From assembly GCA_003819975.1 (NCBI GenBank), contig RPPU01000289.1, positions 1 to 6,198 of the forward strand: DNA of 6,198 nt, in the 5' to 3' direction. Below, in pieces: positions 1 through 4,998 of this stretch. The position numbers and the translations under genes were made by a program. The notes under the pieces were generated by a model that saw nothing but the letters and a program-made list of their open reading frames with translations, ran no database searches and was not told the DNA's origin. Position 1 is the stretch's first letter; the number at the start of each line of letters is the position of its first letter. The stretch is from Desulfobacteraceae bacterium. Lineage in GTDB: Bacteria > Desulfobacterota > DSM-4660 > Desulfatiglandales > HGW-15.

Positions 1-1707
1 ATTGACCGTAAGCGAACTCAAGAAGCCTTGAAAAGGAGCGAAAGCCGTTTTCGAAACCTCATTGAGGATTTAGACGCCATCACCTATTCCGCGGACCAAA
101 GCGGATTTTTCACCTATATCAGCCCGGCGGTAGAGTCGATCACGGGATATCGCCAGAAGGAGATTGCCGGGACGGCATCCGATGAGTTGAACCCGCTTGA
201 GCGTCAAGTGCGCCCGACACGATGGTTGCGCTTTAATTTAAAAGAGGAAAAGGCCAACGAGCCTCTGTTCGAAGCGCTCATCCATCCCGACGATCGCCAG
301 GCGGTGAGCGATGCTATTCGCATAGCGTTGGCCGGTTGCCGGCCTTACAAAGTGGAATATCGTCTGCAAAAACAAAACGGGCATTACGGCTGGGTCTATG
401 AAAGAGGGATGGTCCTGGAGCACGATCAGGGAAACCGGCGCATTGAAGGTGTGATTCTGGATATTCATGAACGCAAACATGCCGAAGAAATCAATCAAGC
501 CTTGTTCGGCATTTCCAATGCGGTGAACACTGCTTTTAATCTGGATGAACTATGCACATCGATCCGCGATTCTTTAAAACAAATCGTCGATACGACCAAT
601 TTTTTTATCTATCTTTACAACGAACGGGAGGACACGCTCGTTTCTGCCTATCATAAAAGCGAGAACAACGAATTTGCGGCCTTCGGGAACCCCGTTACCG
701 TAAAAGCATCCGATTGGTCTTTGCTCAGCATGGTTGTCATCAAGACCGGGAAACCGTTGCTGGTGAATCGGGACGAAATGGAGCGGCTGGACGCAAAGGA
801 AGGGAAACCCATCTTTGGATCCCCTTGTGAAGCCTGGCTGGGTGTCCCTTTTAAGATCAAGGGTCAAGTGCTCGGAATCATGGGGGTGCAAAGTTTCAGC
901 GATCCGGAGCGTTTTACGGATAAAGACATTGAAATCCTTTTATCGGTTTCCGACCAAGTCGCCATCGCCATCGACCGCAAGCGGGCGCAGGAAGAACTTG
1001 AAAAGGAAGTTATCGAAAGAAAGCGGATGGAAAAACAGATCAAGACCTCTCTTAAGGAAAAAGAAATTCTGCTGCGCGAGATCCACCATCGGGTTAAAAA
1101 TAACATGCAAATCATATCCAGCCTTCTGAATCTGCAATCCCGGCATATCCAGGATCAACCTTTGCGGGAGGTGTTCAGGGAGAGTTGCAATCGTGTTCAA
1201 TCCATGGCAACCATCCATGAAAAGCTCTATCAATCGCAGGACTTGATCCGGATTGATACCTATGATTATATTAAGAATTTGGTGGATAATTTGTATCAAT
1301 CGTACGGCATCGAGCCGGAAATCATCGAACCGGAAATCAGAATTGAAGATGTTTATTTGGGAATCGATCTGGCCATTCCCTGCGGTTTGATCATCAATGA
1401 ATTGGTGTCCAATTCCCTAAAGCATGGGTTCCCCTCTTCTTGGAAGGGCCGGGGAAAAATACAAGTTGCTTTTCAAGCAAAGAGCAAAGACATGATTCTC
1501 TTGACCGTCTGCGATAATGGGATCGGGATGCCGAAAGACCGGGATCCGGATGCCGTAAAGACGTTGGGTTTGAGATTGGTTTCTATTTTAGTCCGGGAGC
1601 AGCTTGGCGGGGAAATCAAACTCAGGCATGACGCGGGAACAAGATATGAGATAGAATTTTCAAGTACCGGACCGGAAGAAGATGAAAAAAAGATATCCGC
1701 TTCATAG
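1..1707 (+). CDS. PAS-GAF sensor histidine kinase of the HisKA_2 family, 5'-truncated by the window edge
   Basis: This is a sensor kinase that should autophosphorylate on His and pass the phosphate to the regulator encoded just downstream. The frame is open from base 1. The visible residues begin [20 protein letters not shown], the usual linker leading into a PAS domain, so the true start and probably more sensor domains lie upstream; the in-frame TTG at 28 is not a credible start. Counting from base 1: PAS/PAC about 17-160, GAF about 164-325, a charged coiled-coil linker 326-358, the HisKA_2 H box with EIHHRVKNN (phospho-acceptor H362 or H363), the ATP-binding N box [10 protein letters not shown] at 466-475, G1 DNGIGMP at 505-511, and G2 TLGLRL at 521-526. 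No membrane segment is visible, which suggests a soluble sensor, but the missing N-terminus could hold one. All catalytic boxes are intact. HisKA_2 kinases with PAS/GAF input commonly pair with ANTAR regulators (EutW type). The ligand cannot be read from the sequence. Confidence 0.93.
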   Translation: MDRKRTQEALKRSESRFRNLIEDLDAITYSADQSGFFTYISPAVESITGYRQKEIAGTASDELNPLERQVRPTRWLRFNLKEEKANEPLFEALIHPDDRQAVSDAIRIALAGCRPYKVEYRLQKQNGHYGWVYERGMVLEHDQGNRRIEGVILDIHERKHAEEINQALFGISNAVNTAFNLDELCTSIRDSLKQIVDTTNFFIYLYNEREDTLVSAYHKSENNEFAAFGNPVTVKASDWSLLSMVVIKTGKPLLVNRDEMERLDAKEGKPIFGSPCEAWLGVPFKIKGQVLGIMGVQSFSDPERFTDKDIEILLSVSDQVAIAIDRKRAQEELEKEVIERKRMEKQIKTSLKEKEILLREIHHRVKNNMQIISSLLNLQSRHIQDQPLREVFRESCNRVQSMATIHEKLYQSQDLIRIDTYDYIKNLVDNLYQSYGIEPEIIEPEIRIEDVYLGIDLAIPCGLIINELVSNSLKHGFPSSWKGRGKIQVAFQAKSKDMILLTVCDNGIGMPKDRDPDAVKTLGLRLVSILVREQLGGEIKLRHDAGTRYEIEFSSTGPEEDEKKISAS

Positions 1708-1740
1708 CGCGGGCAACAACTTCCGGATCATTTTATAAAA

Positions 1741-1747
1741 AAGAGGG
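1741..1747 (+). promoter_or_regulatory. ribosome binding site of the ANTAR regulator gene
   Basis: AAGAGGG lies seven bases before the ATG at 1755 and supports that start. No promoter-like pair is evident in the 47-base gap after the kinase stop, so the two genes are probably co-transcribed. Confidence 0.6.
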
Positions 1748-1754
1748 CGCGAAA

Positions 1755-2318
1755 ATGAGTTTTCAAATCTTTATTGCAGATGATGAATCGATCATACGGA
1801 TGGATCTGAGGGAATTGCTTGAGCAGATCGGCCATCAAGTCATCGGCGAGGCCAAAGATGGACGGGAAGCCGTTCGTTTAATCGAAGAAAAAAAGCCCGA
1901 ATTGGTAATATTGGATATCAAAATGCCGGGAATGGATGGCATCAGCGTGGCCCGCGAAATTGCCGGAAAATATCCGGTCATCATTTTAACCGCTTATTCC
2001 GAGCCCGATCTGATCCGGCGTGCCCGCGAAGCAGGTGTCATGGCTTATCTTTCAAAGCCTTTTCGCATGGAGAATCTGTCGCCGGCCATTGAGCTGGCGG
2101 TCAGCCATTTTTTAGAAAAATCCGAGCTGACCGAAAAAGTTACAAGACTTCACCAGGAAATGGAAAATAGAAAATTGATCGAGAAAGCCAAGGGGTTGAT
2201 AATGAAGTCGGAAAATTTGACTGAATCCCAGGCCTATCGCCGGTTGCAAACCATCAGTATGGAAAAAAATATCCCCATGAAAAAAGTCGCGGAAGCGATC
2301 ATTACGATGCACGGATGA
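1755..2318 (+). CDS. response regulator with receiver and ANTAR RNA-binding domains (EutV/NasT/AmiR type)
   Basis: This is a 187-residue cytoplasmic regulator expected to act on RNA rather than DNA. The receiver domain (about 3-118) has the acidic pair D9/D10, phospho-acceptor D54 in VILDIKMPGMDG, T79 in ILTAY and K101 in LSKPF, so the phosphorylation switch is complete. A short coiled-coil helix (about 118-140) leads into the ANTAR domain (about 130-185), recognised by EKAKGLIM at 143-150, the ESQAYRRLQ segment at 157-165 and KKVAEAII at 176-183. Known ANTAR proteins dimerise when phosphorylated and bind two adjacent hairpins with six-base loops, preventing formation of an overlapping terminator. 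The gene follows the kinase by 47 bases on the same strand with its own ribosome binding site, giving a cognate pair like EutW/EutV. No ethanolamine, nitrate or amidase genes are in view, so the regulated operon is unknown and the eut names should not be transferred. Confidence 0.95.
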   Translation: MSFQIFIADDESIIRMDLRELLEQIGHQVIGEAKDGREAVRLIEEKKPELVILDIKMPGMDGISVAREIAGKYPVIILTAYSEPDLIRRAREAGVMAYLSKPFRMENLSPAIELAVSHFLEKSELTEKVTRLHQEMENRKLIEKAKGLIMKSENLTESQAYRRLQTISMEKNIPMKKVAEAIITMHG

Positions 2319-2393
2319 CGCAACACAGGGATAGGTATTGTTCCGAAAACTAAAAAAAACAGCATGATGCATGGATCCGTTAAAGTGCAGACG

Positions 2394-2477
2394 GGCAAAG
2401 GTCGGCATGAAAGTCCGGTAAGTTTGTTGACCAAGCCTTTGCCAAGGCATTTGGGATCATTCGGCAGTCCTTTTTTT
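2394..2477 (+). other. possible structured RNA or weak terminator region downstream of the ANTAR gene
   Basis: GGCAAAGG (2394-2401) can pair perfectly with CCTTTGCC (2436-2443). The second segment also lies in a competing hairpin, CCAAGCCTT at 2431-2439 against AAGGC-(AT)-TTGG at 2444-2454. A run of seven T follows at 2471-2477, but 16 bases beyond that hairpin, so this is not a canonical terminator. It may be the 3' end of the kinase/regulator transcript or a small switch. I found no clear six-base loop with A at position 1 and G at position 4, as ANTAR sites require. The region matches no riboswitch class I can recognise. Confidence 0.25.
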
Positions 2478-2485
2478 AGAAGACA

Positions 2486-2521
2486 ATGAAAAAAAGCGGT
2501 TGAATGATGATCAACCGCTTT
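2486..2521 (-). terminator. intrinsic terminator of the minus-strand exported-protein gene
   Basis: A perfect 11-base stem, AAAGCGGTTGA (2493-2503) with TCAACCGCTTT (2511-2521), encloses a seven-base loop. Read on the minus strand it runs into a T-run from 2495 down to 2489, the classic Rho-independent layout, about 40 bases after the stop at 2560. On the plus strand the stem is followed mostly by A, so it would stop the convergent ANTAR transcript less well. Confidence 0.85.
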
Positions 2522-2559
2522 AAAAATTTATGATGTGTTTTTTTGGCGCGTTTTAAAAA

Positions 2560-3438
2560 TCAGAAATTCGCGCTGTTCGGGATGGTGATGTTGTGGGAGC
2601 CCCTCCCGCCGCAATCTTCCCAGTTCTCGTTGCAGGCGCCGGCGCCCATGAGGAAATGAATATGCACTTTCAGGAGATCGCCGTTTTTTGCGCCGGTCGC
2701 ATGCAGCGCCATGGCCGTCTTTTCGGCCTGCGGTCCCAGGGTGAGCTGTTGTCCGCCGGCGGGCACGGGGCTGTTCGTGCCGGCCGGCCAGAGATAGCCT
2801 TGCACCGAAAATTTCAAGGTGAAATTCGTGTTGTTTTTGACGGTCGCTTTCCAGGTCTTGGCGCTGTCATCCCATTCGATGCGTTTGACGCGCACGTCCA
2901 AGGGCTTCATGGGCGCGGCGCTGTAAATCAACCCGGCCAGGAGTTTGGTGTCCAAAACCTTGTTGGCCACTGTGTCGCGGAGTTCGACTTTCAATTGATC
3001 GGTCAGACAGCAACGGGTCCAATGGCGCAACACCTCCACGGATTGATTGGGCGCCAGGGTCCCGGAGCTGACAATGGATCCGGAAGCCGGTTTCCAAGTG
3101 TTTTGGGCCGGAGGAAAAGAGATGCTTGATCCTTGAACGGTCAGGTCTTTGCCGTTCAGGGCGGCGGTGCCGGTGTTCTTGACCGTGGCTTTCCAGGTCC
3201 AGGTTCCGTCGGCGGCAGTGCCGATGACGAGGTTCGTCATCTCGGCTTTGCGGATTTTCAACGACCCCGGAACCGCGCTTTGTTGGTTGGCGGCCGGCGT
3301 GGTTTGCGGGGTTGCGGTTCCGGCCGGTGTGAGCGGGGCTTTGGGTTTGGCCGGGGGGGCGGCAAAACCGTCATTTAGAAGGAAAAGGGTTAAAAAACAG
3401 GCGGTTATTAATGCAGTCAAAAGGGTCAACTTTTTCAT
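2560..3438 (-). CDS. exported protein with Pro-rich linker and two Ig-like (CARDB-type) repeats, function unknown
   Basis: This 292-residue protein is predicted to be exported. Residues 1-26 form a Sec signal peptide: KK, a hydrophobic core from L4 to L21, and likely cleavage at GFA|A (26/27). The sequence ITAC at 11-14 resembles a lipobox, but the hydrophobic core continues past C14, so signal peptidase I is more likely. Residues 27-58 are a Pro/Ala/Thr-rich linker. Two related segments follow: one near 59-105 containing TWTWKATVKNTGTAAL, and one near 180-262 containing KTWKATVKNNTNFTL. Both read like strands of Ig-fold CARDB-type repeats, which are often found in surface or adhesion proteins. 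C143-C144 and C269/C276 could form disulfides outside the cytoplasm. No catalytic motif is apparent. The start is supported by the ribosome binding site at 3446-3453. It is a single-gene unit, with its own terminator at 2486-2521 and divergent from the PAS gene. It may be a periplasmic or surface-binding protein; the role is not known. Confidence 0.85.
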   Translation of the reverse strand: MKKLTLLTALITACFLTLFLLNDGFAAPPAKPKAPLTPAGTATPQTTPAANQQSAVPGSLKIRKAEMTNLVIGTAADGTWTWKATVKNTGTAALNGKDLTVQGSSISFPPAQNTWKPASGSIVSSGTLAPNQSVEVLRHWTRCCLTDQLKVELRDTVANKVLDTKLLAGLIYSAAPMKPLDVRVKRIEWDDSAKTWKATVKNNTNFTLKFSVQGYLWPAGTNSPVPAGGQQLTLGPQAEKTAMALHATGAKNGDLLKVHIHFLMGAGACNENWEDCGGRGSHNITIPNSANF

Positions 3439-3445
3439 GTTTCAG

Positions 3446-3453
3446 TCTCCTTT
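3446..3453 (-). promoter_or_regulatory. ribosome binding site of the exported-protein gene
   Basis: On the minus strand AAAGGAGA lies seven bases before the ATG at 3438. It is a strong match that fixes this start. Confidence 0.75.
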
Positions 3454-3523
3454 AATGGCAGGTTTAAGAGATCAATCGGTTTTCCTTATTTTTGCACAAA
3501 AAAGACCCATTCGGGCAGCCGTA

Positions 3524-3552
3524 TATATGGTTAAGTCGATAAAAACCATCAA
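3524..3552 (-). promoter_or_regulatory. candidate sigma-70-type promoter with overlapping inverted repeat, upstream of the exported-protein gene
   Basis: On the minus strand TTGATG (3552-3547) is followed after 17 bases by CATATA (3529-3524), giving a leader of about 80 bases before the ATG at 3438. A perfect inverted repeat, ATGGTT (3527-3532) and AACCAT (3544-3549), sits across the promoter spacer and touches both hexamers, as an operator would. It was judged by eye, and AT-rich DNA gives chance matches. Confidence 0.35.
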
Positions 3553-3690
3553 TAGGTTCATCTTATGTAAATTATTTTATGGTATTTGTCCATTATTTAT
3601 CGGTCATGCTAATGGGGCAATGCGATTTTGGACAAAGCCGGATCGAATATGATAGGGTCGTCATTCATAAGGGTCTCAAAATAGTGTTGT

Positions 3691-3710
3691 ATGAATTCGG
3701 TTTAATTCAT
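3691..3710. repeat. perfect 7-base inverted repeat in the leader of the PAS gene
   Basis: ATGAATT (3691-3697) and AATTCAT (3704-3710) flank the six-base loop CGGTTT, ending 25 bases before the ATG at 3736. It could be a regulator site or a leader hairpin. The loop does not have A at position 1 and G at position 4, so it is not a good ANTAR target. Confidence 0.5.
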
Positions 3711-3721
3711 TCATTTTTAAA

Positions 3722-3726
3722 AAGGA
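3722..3726 (+). promoter_or_regulatory. ribosome binding site of the PAS gene
   Basis: AAGGA lies nine bases before the ATG at 3736 and supports that start. Confidence 0.6.
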
Positions 3727-3735
3727 TGCTTTAAT

Positions 3736-4080
3736 ATGGATTTAAATGACTGTTTCAAAGATTTCCCGGGTGCGCTGACCGTCAGCGACAGGGGAGGGAT
3801 TATCCTTTACATGAACGACGCTTCAGCCAAGGTGAATGAAAAACAGGGCGGTTTAAAACTGATCGGAAAAAATGTCCTGGATTGTCACCCGGAACCGGCC
3901 CGGGCGAAATTAAATAATTTAATGGAAACACAAGAGAAGAATGTTTATACCATTGAAAAACAAGGCAAGAAAAAGATCGTCTATCAAACCCCCTGGTATG
4001 TCGCGGGGGTTTATCAGGGGTTCATGGAACTGACCTTTGAAATTCCGTTGGAGATGCCACATTTTGTGCGGCAGGGGTAA
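3736..4080 (+). CDS. free-standing single PAS-domain protein
   Basis: The whole 114-residue protein is one PAS domain with no output domain. The N-terminal part has ALTVSDRGGIILYMNDAS (13-30), the usual PAS strand pair followed by an N-D helix. Next come LIGKNVLDCHPEP (42-54), where LIG and the D-C-H-P turn mark the middle of the fold, then central helices, and the C-terminal strands KKIVYQTPWYVAGVYQGF (79-96) and MELTFEIPLEMP (97-108). Similar small PAS proteins and PAS segments with a D-C-H-P motif, for instance in DUF438-type proteins, occur in anaerobes. They are often misannotated as diguanylate cyclases, but no GGDEF domain is present here. Without an effector it presumably works as a ligand- or redox-binding partner of another protein. 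C50-H51-P52 could in principle bind heme or metal; this is conjecture. It has its own ribosome binding site and is followed five bases later by a palindromic repeat. Confidence 0.85.
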   Translation: MDLNDCFKDFPGALTVSDRGGIILYMNDASAKVNEKQGGLKLIGKNVLDCHPEPARAKLNNLMETQEKNVYTIEKQGKKKIVYQTPWYVAGVYQGFMELTFEIPLEMPHFVRQG

Positions 4081-4085
4081 GATTG

Positions 4086-4202
4086 TTCACCGCTGAGGAC
4101 GCGGAGGGTCGCAGAGGAGAAATCATTATTAGGGGATATCATTGAGCCTGAGTAGTGACAATACTATGAATCTCTGCGTTCCTTTGCGGCCTTAGCGGTG
4201 AA
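4086..4202. repeat. palindromic MITE-like intergenic repeat with arms built from CGCNRAGG units
   Basis: The left arm (4086-4117) starts TTCACCGCTGAGG. The right arm (4171-4202), read on the minus strand, starts TTCACCGCTAAGG, and the two agree at roughly four of five positions over about 31 bases. Each arm contains three CGCNRAGG-like units at 9-10 base spacing, with the middle unit one base longer in both arms. The AT-rich centre (4118-4170) has no ORF. The element fills the space between two convergent genes, five bases after one stop and six bases from the other. Its RNA could form a long imperfect hairpin and act as a bidirectional terminator or 3'-end stabiliser. Similar CCGCAGAGG-type palindromes are dispersed in many bacterial genomes. 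Copy number cannot be judged here. Confidence 0.75.
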
Positions 4203-4208
4203 TCCTTC

Positions 4209-4685
4209 TTACGCTTTTTTTTGACAGAAGTCTTTTTCTTCCTCTTCGGCGTTGTATACGCTTTGGCCGCATTGGGTGCAGGTTTTTTCATACCAGGAAA
4301 ATCGGGTCCCGCAGCCGGAACAACGCCAGCGGCGGTCCTGGTCCGACAGCCATTGCGCGAGGCCGATCGATTTCAGGTTGTCGAGGCTTTTCAAGACGAC
4401 CGAATGATGCGGATCTTCATCGTTGTTGAAGGCGACTATTTGGGGGCAGGGATATTCGGGGCATTCAAAGCAGAATTCGACGGCTTTGGTCTGGGCGCAG
4501 TTTTTAATGACGCATTGCCGGCAAAAGACCGAGACCCGGCCGCTTTTGCAACCGCTGCATTCCAACTGAGCGACCGGCCGGTTCCATTTTTGGGCCAGGC
4601 TTTCCAAGGTCTTGTTTTTGTTCGCGGCCATGATCATGCAGGCATCGCAATATAATCCGCAATAAGTGTCGTATCGGTTTTCCAT
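4209..4685 (-). CDS. DUF3795-type Cys-rich protein with C-terminal zinc ribbon
   Basis: This is a 158-residue soluble protein with 16 cysteines. The N-terminal pattern YCGLYCDAC (C9, C13, C16), then C43-x2-C46, C55-x2-C58-x4-C63 and EFCFECPEYPC (C72, C75, C80), is the signature of the DUF3795 family. That family is common in anaerobic bacteria and archaea and has no established biochemical role; metal or Fe-S binding is the usual guess. After a region without cysteines (81-121) a separate zinc-ribbon-like knuckle pair follows, C122-x2-C125 and C136-x2-C139, beginning RCSGCGTRFSWYEKTC. The tail is acidic (EEEE at 147-150). This C-terminal ribbon makes it longer than the core family domain. The ATG at 4685 is supported by its match to the family N-terminus, although the GGGGG stretch at 4699-4703 is 13 bases away, a long spacing. 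It appears to be a single-gene unit with a promoter at 4719-4747, convergent with the PAS gene. Confidence 0.88.
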   Translation of the reverse strand: MENRYDTYCGLYCDACMIMAANKNKTLESLAQKWNRPVAQLECSGCKSGRVSVFCRQCVIKNCAQTKAVEFCFECPEYPCPQIVAFNNDEDPHHSVVLKSLDNLKSIGLAQWLSDQDRRWRCSGCGTRFSWYEKTCTQCGQSVYNAEEEEKDFCQKKA

Positions 4686-4718
4686 TTTATAACGTCAACC
4701 CCCTTTTATTTTCGGCAC

Positions 4719-4747
4719 ATTATATGAAGTTTAGTGCAAAAAATAAA
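4719..4747 (-). promoter_or_regulatory. candidate promoter of the DUF3795-type gene
   Basis: On the minus strand a perfect -10 hexamer TATAAT (4724-4719) follows a weak -35, TTTATT (4747-4742), after 17 bases. It would give a short leader of about 25-30 bases before the ATG at 4685. The good -10 carries most of the support. Confidence 0.45.
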
Positions 4748-4984
4748 GCAGGAAACACCCTCCGCAGCGGAAAATTTTATTGAAAATTGTCAAAAAATAG
4801 GCAAAATGGACAGATCGTTTTGACGAAGCCGGTAAGCAGGTGGCCGTGGCTTAAGTGACTACATGCTCTTAAGAGATTAGATGGATTTATTTTCTGTCGT
4901 ATTTTTAACTTATATCCGCATGTCATTTTTTGGTCGAGACGCTGTAACGACCGGGAATCGGCCTATGGGAATCATTCATCAGAA

Positions 4985-4991
4985 AAGGAGG
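4985..4991 (+). promoter_or_regulatory. strong ribosome binding site of the peptidase gene
   Basis: AAGGAGG, a full Shine-Dalgarno match, lies seven bases before the ATG at 4999. This decides the start and the reading frame against the overlapping frame that begins at 4881. Confidence 0.9.
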
Positions 4992-4998
4992 AATATTT

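Larger units (their letters stand above)
3439..3735. other. 297-base divergent intergenic region
   Basis: This AT-rich spacer separates the exported-protein gene (minus) from the PAS gene (plus). It holds no credible ORF or RNA gene. Visible elements are the minus promoter candidate at 3524-3552, the widely spaced inverted repeat TTTGTCC (3585-3591)/GGACAAA (3630-3636), a TATGAT hexamer at 3648-3653 that could be the plus-strand -10 (its -35 is poor), and the leader palindrome at 3691-3710. The widely spaced repeat may be chance. Confidence 0.6.
4686..4998. other. 313-base divergent intergenic region upstream of the peptidase gene
   Basis: I see no ORF with a ribosome binding site other than that of the peptidase gene, and no tRNA or other RNA gene. 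Besides the minus promoter at 4719-4747 it contains a CCGCAGCGG palindrome (4762-4770) followed by AAAATTTT, a near-palindrome TTGAAAATTGTCAA (4780-4793), a possible AAGCC/GGCTT stem (4826-4830 with 4848-4852), and two copies of the self-complementary CTTAAG (4850-4855 and 4868-4873) that could form a hairpin. A plus-strand promoter for the peptidase could not be assigned with confidence. Confidence 0.5.

Noticed and set aside
28..30. TTG at 28 as the kinase start codon
   Set aside because: The frame is open upstream to base 1 with typical inter-PAS linker residues, so the gene starts outside the window.
2380..2460. Resemblance to a GEMM-type cyclic-di-GMP riboswitch because of GGGCAAAGG and GAAA
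   Set aside because: The conserved internal ACGCAAAGCC and tetraloop-receptor parts are missing, the pairing does not fit, and no gene follows on that strand.
2364..2489. A 41-codon plus-strand small ORF starting MMHGSVKV
   Set aside because: There is no Shine-Dalgarno sequence before it (the upstream bases are A-rich with no GG), and its end overlaps the T-run and the terminator region.
2593..3129. A 178-codon open frame on the plus strand
   Set aside because: It is the shadow of the exported-protein gene. Its translation is Gly/Arg/His-rich without domains, while the minus frame has signal peptide, repeats, ribosome binding site and terminator.
3149..3652. A 167-codon plus-strand frame running from the exported-protein gene into the intergenic spacer
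   Set aside because: It is antisense to a real coding region at its start, has no ribosome binding site and no domain, and its hydrophobic end is just AT-rich spacer translation.
3736..4080. Diguanylate cyclase annotation for the small PAS protein
   Set aside because: No GGDEF motif or room for that domain in 114 residues.
4221..4655. A 144-codon open frame on the plus strand
   Set aside because: It is antisense to the DUF3795-type gene, whose Cys pattern is unmistakable.
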